This document shows positions 44,170 to 52,985 of a stretch of 64,000 bases of DNA, one piece after another. The DNA is from JBGQAS01 sp963699305 (GTDB lineage Bacteria; Chloroflexota; Anaerolineae; Anaerolineales; Anaerolineaceae). The notes under the pieces were generated by a model. It did not search any database. It saw only the letters and a program-made list of their open reading frames with translations, and was not told where the DNA came from. Location of the stretch: positions 2,294,001 to 2,358,000 of the forward strand of contig OY969431.1 in the NCBI GenBank assembly GCA_963699305.1. Reading direction: 5' to 3'. The first letter of the stretch is position 1. Each line of letters starts with the position of its first letter. A program made the translations under genes and the position numbers.

Positions 44170-45252
44170 ATGGAAAATAAGTATTGGGAAAACCTTATCC
44201 GATTGTGTTTTCTGGTTATTTTTCTATTGACGTCCTGTCAACCCAAAGATCCTTTTCCACTATCAGAGCAAGGACCGTATCAATATGGTCAGCTTAACTT
44301 AATGAAAACGGATGAGCAATACATTTTTGCAGACTCAAGCCGCCAAAATCGCCTAGTTGGAATTACCATCTGGTACCCTGCCTTTGTTGATGAAGGAAAA
44401 TCCCCCAGCAATGCAAAACCTGATGACAGCGGAGCACCATATCCTTTAATCCTTTCTTCTGCTAAAGTTGGAGGAATTTTTGGTGCGCATTTGGCATCGC
44501 ATGGATTTATTTACATCGGAATCAATGGGCAGGATTCCACAGATCATTGGGGACAATGGTTGCTGGATTACCCGCGTGATGTGCTGTTTATTTTGAACCA
44601 GATCAGCACATCACCGCTGGCGGGATTGGAAGGAATGATCGACACCGACAATGCGGGATCGATGGGTTATTCATTCGACAGTATCACGGCTCTCACCATG
44701 GGCGGGGCGAGAATTGATCCCGAGTTCTATCAGACACAGTGTGCAAATGCTGCAACAATGAACCCGAAACCGGAAGATTGGTGGGTGGATTATATCTGCA
44801 ACATGGATGGGGGGTGGGATGCGTTTGAAGCAAACGCGGGCACAGCCATGACTGCTTCGATGGATAGTCTGTGGCAATCGATAACCGACACGAGCATCAA
44901 GGCAGTGATGCCGATGGCACCGGAAGGTGCCTGGTTATTTGGACCACGCGGACTGGCTTCCATAAAGGTGCCAGCTTTGGTTGTCAGCGCTGCGGAGGAC
45001 GATATTAATTACTATGCGCTGGAAGCTGTGCCAATATTTGAGCAACTGGGCTCAAAGCAAAAAATGATGATCTCTTTTATTAATCAGGGGCATATGATGA
45101 TATACGACGATGAGCCTGTTTTGCAGATGAAGCACCTTGCAGCAACTTTCTTTGGATATTACCTGCAGGGAAAGACGGATTATCAGGCTTATCTGACGGA
45201 AAAAACCATTAATCGCACCAATACGTTGGCGTGGGGTGTGTATTCAAAGTAA
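44170..45252 (+). CDS. lipoprotein alpha/beta hydrolase (PAF-acetylhydrolase/dienelactone hydrolase-like)
   Basis: A 360-residue lipoprotein. The signal ends in LLTSC with Cys23. The hydrolase fold shows WYPA near 68-71, the nucleophile elbow GYSFDS near 167-172 (G-x-S-x-D rather than G-x-S-x-G), a later Asp (SAAEDDIN near 272-279) and His (NQGHMM near 302-307). This set matches PAF-acetylhydrolase-like esterases. It would act outside the membrane on esters or acyl lipids; the substrate is unknown. Confidence 0.78.
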   Translation: MENKYWENLIRLCFLVIFLLTSCQPKDPFPLSEQGPYQYGQLNLMKTDEQYIFADSSRQNRLVGITIWYPAFVDEGKSPSNAKPDDSGAPYPLILSSAKVGGIFGAHLASHGFIYIGINGQDSTDHWGQWLLDYPRDVLFILNQISTSPLAGLEGMIDTDNAGSMGYSFDSITALTMGGARIDPEFYQTQCANAATMNPKPEDWWVDYICNMDGGWDAFEANAGTAMTASMDSLWQSITDTSIKAVMPMAPEGAWLFGPRGLASIKVPALVVSAAEDDINYYALEAVPIFEQLGSKQKMMISFINQGHMMIYDDEPVLQMKHLAATFFGYYLQGKTDYQAYLTEKTINRTNTLAWGVYSK

Positions 45253-45305
45253 TCCATTTACCGCACTCAATGGAACGGATTTTATTTTTCAAAAACCATA
45301 AGGTC

Positions 45306-45314
45306 TGGGATAAT
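45306..45314 (+). promoter_or_regulatory. extended -10 element of the UROD-like gene, probably leaderless
   Basis: TGG-GATAAT ends seven bases before the ATG at 45322. No Shine-Dalgarno is seen. Confidence 0.45.
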
Positions 45315-45321
45315 TAACGGT

Positions 45322-46503
45322 ATGACTACACAAATGACCTCGTGCCAGCGCATGCTGGCAGCACTTAATTGCAAACCTGTCGACCATACTCCATGCTCAT
45401 TTATGATGTTCAAAGGACTGAAAAATGCATGCCATGATGAATTGGAATTCTACCAGAGACAGTTGGAGATGGGAGTGGATGTGGTGGTGGAGTTGCCCCC
45501 GCGCCCCCCGGTTGTGGTGAATGATCACTACAATTTGCATGGATTGCCAGTCAGTTATCACCCCAGCGTTCAAATAAAATCATGGGTGGAGAAGACCAAC
45601 TGTGAAAATCCGTTGCTGATGGTCAAGGAATATCATACACCTGCTGGTATCCTGAGAGCTGAGGTCCGGCAGACGGATGACTGGCGATGGGGAAACCACG
45701 TGCCGTTTCTCGACGATTACATTATCCCACGCTCGCAAAAATTCCTGGTGACAAAGCCGGAGGACCTGGCAGCTTTACGTTTTTTACTGGTACCGCCAAC
45801 TGGGCAGGAAATTGCGGAATTTCATCAGCAAAGCGTTTCCTACCGGCAATTTGCTGAAAAGAATGGACTGCTCATTTCCGGAGGGTGGGGGGTTGGTGCA
45901 GATTTGATCGGCTGGCTGTGTGGGCTGGAAAACATGGTGTTCATGGCGCATGACCAACCACAATTCCTGGCTGACCTGTTGGGTCTCATTTCAGAATGGA
46001 ACCAGGCGCGCATGCGGGTGATCCTCGATGCGGGAGTTGATCTGTATGTAAAACGCGCCTGGTACGAAAACTGCGATTTTTGGACACCCAAAACGTGGAA
46101 GCAGTTTATACAACCCATCCTGGCAAGCGATTTGAAACTGGCGCATGCCGCCGGTGCAAAATTCGGCTACCTGATCACATCCAATGCGATGCCGTTGATC
46201 GATATGATCATTGAAGCCGGAGTGGATGTGCTGATCGGCGTCGATCCCCAAACCTATCAACTACCAGCATTGGCTGAGAAAACAAAAGGAAAAATGTGCC
46301 TGTGGGGCGGGGTGAACGGGCACCTCACCGTGGAACGTGGGACATCTGAAGAAGTATTCCGGGAAGTCCAACGGGCGATGGAAATTCTTGCACCGAATAT
46401 GGGATTCATCCTGTCTCCGGTGGATAACGTGCGTGAATATGACGACGCCATCCAGAAAAACGTGCTCTCCCTGATACACCAATGGATAAATTCACAACGA
46501 TGA
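45322..46503 (+). CDS. uroporphyrinogen decarboxylase family protein (methyltransferase-like)
   Basis: A 393-residue URO-D superfamily protein. Landmarks are an N-terminal RMLAALNCKPVDHTP near 10-24, a central GGWGVGADLIGW near 191-202, and the C-terminal GVDVLIGVDPQTY-x-L with LWGGVNGHLTVERGTSEEV near 321-345. The Arg/Asp set of true HemE is not evident at the N terminus and no haem genes are near. It more likely belongs with corrinoid methyltransferase-type or uncharacterised relatives. The cobalamin uptake operon is 7 kb away. The substrate is unknown. Confidence 0.78.
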   Translation: MTTQMTSCQRMLAALNCKPVDHTPCSFMMFKGLKNACHDELEFYQRQLEMGVDVVVELPPRPPVVVNDHYNLHGLPVSYHPSVQIKSWVEKTNCENPLLMVKEYHTPAGILRAEVRQTDDWRWGNHVPFLDDYIIPRSQKFLVTKPEDLAALRFLLVPPTGQEIAEFHQQSVSYRQFAEKNGLLISGGWGVGADLIGWLCGLENMVFMAHDQPQFLADLLGLISEWNQARMRVILDAGVDLYVKRAWYENCDFWTPKTWKQFIQPILASDLKLAHAAGAKFGYLITSNAMPLIDMIIEAGVDVLIGVDPQTYQLPALAEKTKGKMCLWGGVNGHLTVERGTSEEVFREVQRAMEILAPNMGFILSPVDNVREYDDAIQKNVLSLIHQWINSQR

Positions 46504-46513
46504 AAAAGGTATA

Positions 46514-47059
46514 ATGAAGAAACACCATTTTTTGGAGTCGGAATTGAATGAATTAATGGAAGTTCGGGTGGGAAAATTATTACGCGAAAAGGGGTTGCGA
46601 CTGGTATTGGCGGAATCCTGCACCGGCGGGATGATTGGCAACCGCATCACCAATATTCCCGGGTCATCGGATTACTATCTTGGCAGCATTACTGCGTACG
46701 CATATGAAGCAAAAGAAAAGATCCTGGGTGTCAGCCATGACGCGCTGATGCAATATGGTGCAGTCAGCCGGGAAATTGCGCTGGAGATGGCGTGCGGGGC
46801 GCGAAACGCACTGGCGGGATCCTTCCCGGTAGAAAAGATCATCGGCATGTCTGTGACGGGTATTGCCGGACCAGGCGGCGGGATGCCGAATAAACCGGTT
46901 GGACTGGTTTACATAGGCATGAGCGCCGCGGAAGGTGATTGGGCATGGAAATTCCTGTGGAAGGGCGACCGGGTGGAGAATAAGACCTCCAGTGCCGATG
47001 CAGCATTACAGTTGTTAATGGATTACCTCAGCGGCAATTTACCAAAAGAAAATCATTAA
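46514..47059 (+). CDS. pncC: CinA C-terminal domain / nicotinamide-nucleotide amidohydrolase
   Basis: A 181-residue stand-alone CinA_C domain. AESCTGGMIGNRIT near 32-45 holds the catalytic Ser-Thr region. YGAVSREIALEMA near 75-87 and SVTGIAGPGGG near 108-118 are the other conserved blocks. It deamidates NMN to nicotinic acid mononucleotide in NAD salvage. The next gene, also a nucleotide-salvage-type enzyme, starts 13 bases after its stop. Confidence 0.88.
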   Translation: MKKHHFLESELNELMEVRVGKLLREKGLRLVLAESCTGGMIGNRITNIPGSSDYYLGSITAYAYEAKEKILGVSHDALMQYGAVSREIALEMACGARNALAGSFPVEKIIGMSVTGIAGPGGGMPNKPVGLVYIGMSAAEGDWAWKFLWKGDRVENKTSSADAALQLLMDYLSGNLPKENH

Positions 47060-47072
47060 CCTTCAAATCGAA

Positions 47073-47768
47073 ATGGATTCTCAACATACCGGTACGGTTG
47101 TTGTTCTCATTTCTGCCGATGCTGAATGGCGGTCGGTGAAGAAGCTATTCACAAAGGCTGGTTACACGCCAACCCCTTTTGGAGAGCGTTTTGAAACTTC
47201 ATTGAACAATTTCCATGTCAACTTTTTTCAGGGGGGGTGGGGAAAGATATCTGCAGCGGCATCTGCTCAATATGTGATCGATCAATTTCATCCTAATCTG
47301 CTCATCAACCTCGGGACCTGCGGTGGTTTCGCGGGAAAAGCCAAAGCAGGCGATGTCCTCCTGGTTGAGAAAACCATTGTGTACGATATCTCCGAGAAAA
47401 TGACGGATGCAGCCGAGGCTATCCGAAATTACTCGGTAGACCTGGACCTTTCCTTTTGGAATGATCCCTACCCCATCCCCGTAAAACGCGACACCCTGGT
47501 AAGCGCGGATCGCGACATCGATCCTATGGATATACCCTTTTTATCGAAACAATATGATGCAGCGGCTGCTGATTGGGAATCGGGAGCCATTGCCTGGGTG
47601 GCGTACCGCAATCATTTACCGTGCTTGATCTTGAGAGCGGTTAGCGATGTGGTGGGAAAAGATGGCAGCGACACGTATGGAAATTACGCCTTGTTTGAAC
47701 AACGCACACAGGAACTGATGGGGCAATTGGTTGATTCCCTACCGGGTTGGTTATCGTTTATTCATTAA
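47073..47768 (+). CDS. phosphorylase-superfamily nucleosidase (MTA/SAH nucleosidase-like)
   Basis: A 231-residue protein of the PNP/UDP phosphorylase fold. VVLISADAEWRSV near 10-22, INLGTCGGFAGKAKAGDVLLVEK near 74-96, and AADWESGAIAWVA near 168-180 (the purine- and ribose-binding Glu region). AVSDVVG near 193-199 has the catalytic Asp. It cleaves the N-glycosidic bond of a purine nucleoside such as methylthioadenosine. It follows pncC closely and probably works in the same salvage operon. There is no clear Shine-Dalgarno. Confidence 0.85.
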   Translation: MDSQHTGTVVVLISADAEWRSVKKLFTKAGYTPTPFGERFETSLNNFHVNFFQGGWGKISAAASAQYVIDQFHPNLLINLGTCGGFAGKAKAGDVLLVEKTIVYDISEKMTDAAEAIRNYSVDLDLSFWNDPYPIPVKRDTLVSADRDIDPMDIPFLSKQYDAAAADWESGAIAWVAYRNHLPCLILRAVSDVVGKDGSDTYGNYALFEQRTQELMGQLVDSLPGWLSFIH

Positions 47769-47939
47769 ATCCACCATTATTCAACTCCGATCAACATGAT
47801 TTCAAAATGTGTCTCAAGGCACATAGTTATTTTGACTTCTTTTGTTATATTTGAAATGGATTTGATTTCGCTATAGCCGTGCTTTGGTTGAAAACCAGAA
47901 GAAGCCCATCGCATTTAATCCAAATATGAGGAGCAAAGA

Positions 47940-48806
47940 ATGCAAATATTGACCGATCATGGGATGGACCTTACCGATGAGCAATTGTCGGAATTGAACC
48001 TGAAGAAAATTCCACTGCGCATCACGTTAGATGGCAAAACCTACCGAAGTGGAGTGGATATATCTGCACAGGAGTTTTATGAAATGCTTTCCAAAACGGA
48101 GAGTTTTCCGGTCACTTCGCAGCCTTCGGCGGGCGAGTTCGCGGATATGTATCGCGAAATGGCAAAAACCGATCCTGAAATCCTTTCCATTCACATATCC
48201 TCGGGTCTGAGCGGTACGATCAATGCGGCGCGGTTGGGGGCTGAAATGGTCCCGGAAGCCAAGGTGACCATCTTGGATACCAAAACCCTTTCTTCACCCA
48301 TGGGATGGCAGGTGCAAGCGGCTGCCAAAGCATTGAAAAAAGGTTGGAAAGTGCCGCAGATCAAAGATCTGCTTGCAAAGATCAACCTGCACAGCGAGGG
48401 CATTTTCACCCTGCCTACATTAAAATATCTCATCCACGGTGGCAGGATCAGCCATTTGAAGGGCTTGCTGGCAACCATCCTCAACATCAAACCGATCATC
48501 GCGGTGGACAAAGACAAGGGGATGTATGTTACCGTTGGACAGGATACGACATTAAAGAAATCCATCCTCAAGATCGTGGAGAAAATCAGCAAGCTTTATT
48601 CCCAGGGCACCAAGTTGCGTGTGCAACCGCTGCATTCCAACAACCTCGAAGGTGTGCAGTTCCTGAAGGAATCCCTTGCAGAGAAGTTCCACATTTTCTG
48701 GGAGGAAGCAACCCAAATTGCGCCGGTACTGGGTGCACACACGGGGGCGGGGCTGGTGGGATGTGCCGTTGGTGTAATGGATGATTTTGCAGAAGTATTG
48801 GCATAA
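47940..48806 (+). CDS. DegV family fatty-acid-binding protein
   Basis: A 288-residue member of the DegV/FakB family, which present fatty acids to a kinase. The N-terminal TDHGMDLTDEQL near 4-15 replaces the usual TDST-x-DL. SQPSAGEFADMY near 60-71, HISSGLSGTINAAR near 85-98 and GAHTGAGLVG near 267-276 are the conserved ligand-binding blocks. The start follows GAGGAG. A FakA kinase is not in the window. A strong terminator follows. Confidence 0.88.
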   Translation: MQILTDHGMDLTDEQLSELNLKKIPLRITLDGKTYRSGVDISAQEFYEMLSKTESFPVTSQPSAGEFADMYREMAKTDPEILSIHISSGLSGTINAARLGAEMVPEAKVTILDTKTLSSPMGWQVQAAAKALKKGWKVPQIKDLLAKINLHSEGIFTLPTLKYLIHGGRISHLKGLLATILNIKPIIAVDKDKGMYVTVGQDTTLKKSILKIVEKISKLYSQGTKLRVQPLHSNNLEGVQFLKESLAEKFHIFWEEATQIAPVLGAHTGAGLVGCAVGVMDDFAEVLA

Positions 48807-48816
48807 TCGAAAAAGT

Positions 48817-48843
48817 AAGCGCCGGAAAATCCGGCGCTTTTTT
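48817..48843 (+). terminator. intrinsic terminator
   Basis: AAGCGCCGG (48817-48825), loop AAAAT, CCGGCGCTT (48831-48839), then T6. It ends degV and abuts the converging metG stop. Confidence 0.9.
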
Positions 48844-48845
48844 CA

Positions 48846-50630
48846 TTAGTGACCCAGCTTTGAACGTTCAAGCTCAACGATCGAAATATCCAACTTCTTA
48901 AATAATGGCTCGGGCTGCACCAGGGCAGTACCGGATTTAAGTGAACTGACTACCCACTTACCGGTGGCGGTGGAGGCATCGTACTGCAGGATACGATGCT
49001 CACCCAGTTCATCCTTAACGAGATCCGTACTCTGCTTCCCGAACAAGGGCTGAGTGTATCCCAGGAAGCGATGCAATTTTTCACTGCTGAAGGGCAATAC
49101 GGGGGAAAGCATGATCTTCAACGAGTCGATCGCTCGCAGTGCTACATAGCAAGCGCGCCCGGCGGCTTGCCGATCGGTTTTAATTGTGATCCAGGGTGCT
49201 GTTGTATCAAGATACTTATTCACCTCAGCAGCCAGCGTCATGGCTTCCGAAAGGGCTGCCCGCAGATGTACTGCCTGGTATTCCTTTCCGACGGTTTCAA
49301 TCCCCTTTTCCATCTTTACCAGCAGTTCCTCGTCCATGGGAGTGAGCTTGCCGGGATCCGGCACTTTACCTTCCCAGTTTTTATACGTAAACGCCAGGAC
49401 GCGGTTTGCCAGGTTACCCCAGGTCGCCACGAGCTCGTCGTTATTTTTATGGAGAAAGTCTTCCCAATCCCAATCGGTGTCCTTGGCTTCGGGCATGTTG
49501 ACGGTAAGGTAGTAGCGCAGCGCATCGGGGTCGTACCGTTCAAGAAAATCACGGCACCAGACAGCCCAGTTGCGGCTCCCGCTGATTTTTTGACCTTCCA
49601 GGTTCATAAACTCATTGGCGGGAACATCATATGGCAGCACCAAAGGGGCTTTTATGGAATGCCCCATCTGTACATCGAATTCGATGTTGGCACCGATCAG
49701 TTCACCCGGCCAGATGATGGCATGGAAGGGGATGTTATCCTTGCCGATGAAATACACCGTGTGGGAGGCAGGGTCCTGCCAGAAGGTACGCCATGCCTCC
49801 GGTTGATGGGTGAGTTGGCTCCACTCGATGGTGGCGGAAAGATAACCGATGACAGCCTCGAACCAGACATACAGACATTTACCGTCCCAGCCTTCCATGG
49901 GAACGGGAATGCCCCAATCGAGGTCGCGGGTGATGGGACGACCGTGCAATTTTTCTGCAAGCATCTGGCTCAGGGATTGGCGCAGCACATTCGGACGCCA
50001 GTAGGATTCGCGCTCATGTAAAAAGGATTCGATTTTCCCCTGCAGTTCGCCCAGGTCCAGGAAATAATGTTCCGTTTCGCGCAGTTCCGGAGTGGAACCA
50101 TCGATCTTGCTGCGCGGTTCCTTGAGCTGCGTGGGATCGAGCAGGTTTCCGCATTTATCGCACTGGTCGCTGCGGGCATTGGTGTAGCCACAGATGTAGC
50201 AGGTGCCTTCCACGTAACGGTCGGGTAAAAATTTTTTCACGGTGGGGGAATACCACTGCAGATGGCGATCCTTGTAGATCAATTCGTTTTTCACAAGGGC
50301 TTTGAACATGGCTTGTGAAACCCTGGTATGGTTTTGTGTGTGGGTGCTGGTAAAGAGGTCGTAGGAGATGCCCAACTGCTGAAACAGGTCAATGAATCCT
50401 TCATGGAAGCGCCGGTAAATTTCCAGCGGTGATTTCTTTTCGGCATCCGCGCGAACCGTGATGGGCGTACCGTGCGAATCAGATCCGGAAACCATCAAGA
50501 CCTGCCTTCCGCATAGCCGGTTGTAACGAGCAAAAATGTCCCCGGGAAGATGGGAACCGGTCAGGTTGCCAACGTGGATCTCAGCATTGGCATATGGCCA
50601 CGCGATGGCGGTCAAAATGGGTTCAGACAT
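48846..50630 (-). CDS. metG: methionyl-tRNA synthetase
   Basis: A 594-residue class I synthetase, charging initiator and elongator tRNA-Met. The HIGH position reads HVGN near 19-22, the zinc knuckle is CYICGYTNARSDQCDKCG near 137-154, and the KMSKS position reads KISGS near 336-340. AIAWPYANAEIHVG near 8-21 and the WFEAVIGYLSA motif confirm MetRS. There is no C-terminal tRNA-binding OB domain. I chose ATG 50630 (MSEPIL), with GAGGTG upstream. KISGS differs from the usual motif but sits at the right place. Confidence 0.93.
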   Translation of the reverse strand: MSEPILTAIAWPYANAEIHVGNLTGSHLPGDIFARYNRLCGRQVLMVSGSDSHGTPITVRADAEKKSPLEIYRRFHEGFIDLFQQLGISYDLFTSTHTQNHTRVSQAMFKALVKNELIYKDRHLQWYSPTVKKFLPDRYVEGTCYICGYTNARSDQCDKCGNLLDPTQLKEPRSKIDGSTPELRETEHYFLDLGELQGKIESFLHERESYWRPNVLRQSLSQMLAEKLHGRPITRDLDWGIPVPMEGWDGKCLYVWFEAVIGYLSATIEWSQLTHQPEAWRTFWQDPASHTVYFIGKDNIPFHAIIWPGELIGANIEFDVQMGHSIKAPLVLPYDVPANEFMNLEGQKISGSRNWAVWCRDFLERYDPDALRYYLTVNMPEAKDTDWDWEDFLHKNNDELVATWGNLANRVLAFTYKNWEGKVPDPGKLTPMDEELLVKMEKGIETVGKEYQAVHLRAALSEAMTLAAEVNKYLDTTAPWITIKTDRQAAGRACYVALRAIDSLKIMLSPVLPFSSEKLHRFLGYTQPLFGKQSTDLVKDELGEHRILQYDASTATGKWVVSSLKSGTALVQPEPLFKKLDISIVELERSKLGH

Positions 50631-50710
50631 AATACACCTCGATACGTTGATGGGACATTTTATCACGGAGTCCGTCGGTATTTGTTGACCCCGGATTCAT
50701 CCCATGCATG

Positions 50711-51376
50711 TCAGCCCGCGGAATATGGCTGCTGAGAAGCAGTGATGGTTTCCAGCACCGACCAATAGAACGCAGACAGAGGATCTGTCTCGCGCTGCTC
50801 AATAATGGAAGAAAAAATGGCTTTGGTGTTGGCAGCTGCTTTTTTGGCTTCATCCTGTGTAAACAGATAGGACGCCAATTCGGAACGTGCCACTAACCCT
50901 AGAAGATAGGTGACATGCAAGTCCTGCTTTGGAGGGAGTTTAATGACTTGTATTAACCTTGTGATCAACCGGGCTCTTTGTTCCGGTTTTTCCGGCAAGC
51001 AGACCGTTTTACGAAAGATGCCAAGGAAAGGGCGGGTTTCTTTTTTCAAGATACCCTGGCGGACCATCCCTTCGACGATGAGGTTGTCGACGACATTACT
51101 CTTAAATACCGTAAGGTTGATGACCCAGTGCATCATGGAGCGCGGTTTACCCGCTTTGATAATTCGTTCAAGGGTCTTATCCAAAAAGATGTGACCAGCA
51201 GGATGGGTATCCCTAAGAATCACGCGGTTTTTCATGTCCTTGCCGATATTGCCACTTAAAGCCAAGTCGAGCAATAACCCGCCTGTCATTCCGCACTGGA
51301 GTGCAGAGCGGTTACCCAACCGTTTGCCGTTTTCCGGATCAACAGCCAGCAACGCCAATTCTTCTGCAAAAAGCAT
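50711..51376 (-). CDS. GPP34 family phosphoprotein
   Basis: A 221-residue, mostly helical protein of the GPP34 (GOLPH3-like) family, known in eukaryotes for binding phosphatidylinositol-4-phosphate at the Golgi. Here LFAEELALLAVDPENGKRL near 2-20, AGGLLLDLALSG-like GMTGGLLLDLALSG near 29-42, and the C-terminal LGLVARSELASYLF near 160-173 fit. In bacteria the role is unknown; a lipid-binding or membrane-associated function is inferred. It lies 80 bases upstream of metG on the same strand. Confidence 0.85.
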   Translation of the reverse strand: MLFAEELALLAVDPENGKRLGNRSALQCGMTGGLLLDLALSGNIGKDMKNRVILRDTHPAGHIFLDKTLERIIKAGKPRSMMHWVINLTVFKSNVVDNLIVEGMVRQGILKKETRPFLGIFRKTVCLPEKPEQRARLITRLIQVIKLPPKQDLHVTYLLGLVARSELASYLFTQDEAKKAAANTKAIFSSIIEQRETDPLSAFYWSVLETITASQQPYSAG

Positions 51377-51524
51377 CCTAACCCTCCAGAATAGTCATCG
51401 GTTTCCATCTATTATCGCACAATCCAACCCATGCACGTTTCTGAAAATTCTTTTATTTTTCTAATGTATATACAGTCAAATTGCCCTATAATTAATGTAA
51501 CTTGAAAGACAATTGGAGGAAAAA

Positions 51525-51878
51525 ATGACCGATCCTAAATTCAAACAAGATTACATGAAAGAGCAAATGAAGAAACGTCTGGAGCAACAAGCTGCAGTGA
51601 AAAAAGCTTCCGAAGCGGGGAAATCATCAGGGCAGCAAGTTCCCCCCCAATCCATGTTCCAGACCGCCGCGCCCAAAGTCATCGCCAAACACACAATTGT
51701 TGATGATGAAACTTTGACCCACCTGTCGTTGCGGTATTATGGTCACACCACGGAACCTTACTGGAGACTCATTTACGAGTTCAACAAGTCCGTCATCGGA
51801 CCGGATTACCACAATATTTATAATGGTCTCGTCTTGGAAATTCCAGAACTTCCTGAATCATTAAAGGATAAAAAATAA
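51525..51878 (+). CDS. small LysM-domain protein without signal peptide
   Basis: A 117-residue protein. A charged, glutamine-rich helix (residues 1-50) precedes a LysM-like module (HTIVDDETLTHLSLRYYGHTTEPYWRLIY near 56-84, then VIGPDYHNIYNGLVLEIPE near 89-107). I see no signal peptide or TM helix, so it would be cytoplasmic, unusual for a LysM protein. The start ATG 51525 follows TTGGAGG. It precedes the next gene by two bases. The pair probably works together; LysM of this type is also used in phage tail-assembly-like proteins. Confidence 0.75.
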   Translation: MTDPKFKQDYMKEQMKKRLEQQAAVKKASEAGKSSGQQVPPQSMFQTAAPKVIAKHTIVDDETLTHLSLRYYGHTTEPYWRLIYEFNKSVIGPDYHNIYNGLVLEIPELPESLKDKK

Positions 51879-51880
51879 CC

Positions 51881-52666
51881 ATGGCAGGACAATCCGTTGA
51901 TCTATTATCCTTGTTCCAGGCTGCCAGTTCTGTGCTGGGTCAGAACAAGGCACGGCTGAACCAGGCGGATACTTACAACAGCGATCACGGCGATAACATG
52001 GCCCAGGTATTTAACCTGATCACCCAGGCGATAGGCCAAAAAAAATCAGCTGCGCCAGCACAACAACTCTCTTATGCAAGCCAGCTGCTTCAGCAGCAAG
52101 CGAGCAGCGGCTCATCGCAGTTGTATGCCAAGGCACTCCAAACAGCTGCCGGTCAATTGCAGGGTCAAAAAACGATCAACGCCAATAATATTATGCCGTT
52201 GATCCAAAGCCTGCTGGGCGCCGGCAACCAACCACAAGCGGATGCTTTTTCGGGAGCTGGTGGGTTGGAAAATTTGCTGGGTGGTTTGTTGGGAGGTTCC
52301 GGTGGGACTACCGGTAGCGTCCCGGCTGCCAGCCAGAGCCAGGGTTTTGGAGCCGATGATCTTCTGCGCGGCGGGATGGCATACATGCAATCCCAACAGG
52401 CCGGAGGGGATCCGCTCTCATCCATCGTAAATGCCCTGATCGCAGGCAGCCCGCTGGGTGAGACACCTTCCCGCGCCATGTCTGCCCAGATGGTGGCGCA
52501 GGCACTGCTAGCCAAAGCCAGACCGTTGCTGGCGAATATCGGCAAATCTTCAGCAACGGCAAAAACTGCCAAGGCTCCCACCAGAGCAGGCAGTCGAAGC
52601 AGCAACATAGGGTCATCGCCCAAGTCTCGTACGGGGCAAAGCGGTGGTCAGAAAGCACGCAGATAA
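51881..52666 (+). CDS. low-complexity Ala/Gln/Gly/Ser-rich protein, weakly DAK2-like
   Basis: A 261-residue soluble protein. The start carries LNQADTYNSDHGDNMAQVF near 26-44, reminiscent of the DAK2/dihydroxyacetone-kinase motif N-x-x-D-x-x-x-x-D-x-G-D-N; the match is short and may be chance. Residues 55-150 are Gln/Ser-rich. A Gly/Leu-rich stretch follows (GGLENLLGGLLGG near 126-138). The last 45 residues are basic and Ser/Ala/Lys-rich, like a histone-H1-type tail that could bind nucleic acid. No family is recognised. Confidence 0.6.
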   Translation: MAGQSVDLLSLFQAASSVLGQNKARLNQADTYNSDHGDNMAQVFNLITQAIGQKKSAAPAQQLSYASQLLQQQASSGSSQLYAKALQTAAGQLQGQKTINANNIMPLIQSLLGAGNQPQADAFSGAGGLENLLGGLLGGSGGTTGSVPAASQSQGFGADDLLRGGMAYMQSQQAGGDPLSSIVNALIAGSPLGETPSRAMSAQMVAQALLAKARPLLANIGKSSATAKTAKAPTRAGSRSSNIGSSPKSRTGQSGGQKARR

Positions 52667-52680
52667 TATTTAAGAAAACC

Positions 52681-52712
52681 AATCCCCTCCCAATGTTCCG
52701 GGAGGGGATTTT
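52681..52712 (+). terminator. intrinsic terminator
   Basis: AATCCCCTCCC (52681-52691) pairs with GGGAGGGGATT (52700-52710), followed by a T4 tract. Confidence 0.85.
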
Positions 52713-52714
52713 GC

Positions 52715-52743
52715 TTGACGGGAATCAACCAACTGGATACAAT
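52715..52743 (+). promoter_or_regulatory. promoter of the cobalamin uptake operon
   Basis: TTGACG (52715-52720) and TACAAT (52738-52743) with the ideal 17-base spacer, directly before the riboswitch. This is the clearest sigma-70-type promoter in the window. Confidence 0.75.
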
Positions 52744-52759
52744 CATCTTAATTGAATAG

Positions 52760-52920
<161 letters not shown>

Positions 52921-52940
52921 CGGAATGTCATGCGTTACCT

Positions 52941-52967
52941 CCCTGTCACCTGAGACAGGGAATTTTA
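52941..52967 (+). terminator. expression-platform hairpin of the cobalamin riboswitch
   Basis: CCCTGTC (52941-52947) pairs with GACAGGG (52954-52960), followed by AATTTTATTT. It can act as a transcription terminator whose formation competes with pairing of ACCTCC to the riboswitch tail. Confidence 0.65.
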
Positions 52968-52985
52968 TTTAACATCGGAGTAGAT

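Noticed and set aside
46510..46515. TATAAT directly before pncC as a leaderless promoter
   Set aside because: The hexamer overlaps the ATG at 46514, so it cannot start a transcript that includes this codon. AAAAGG before it may act as a ribosome-binding site within the preceding transcript.
51525..52666. LysM pair as a phage tail or contractile injection remnant
   Set aside because: LysM proteins occur in such systems, but no sheath, tube, baseplate or ATPase gene is present in the window.
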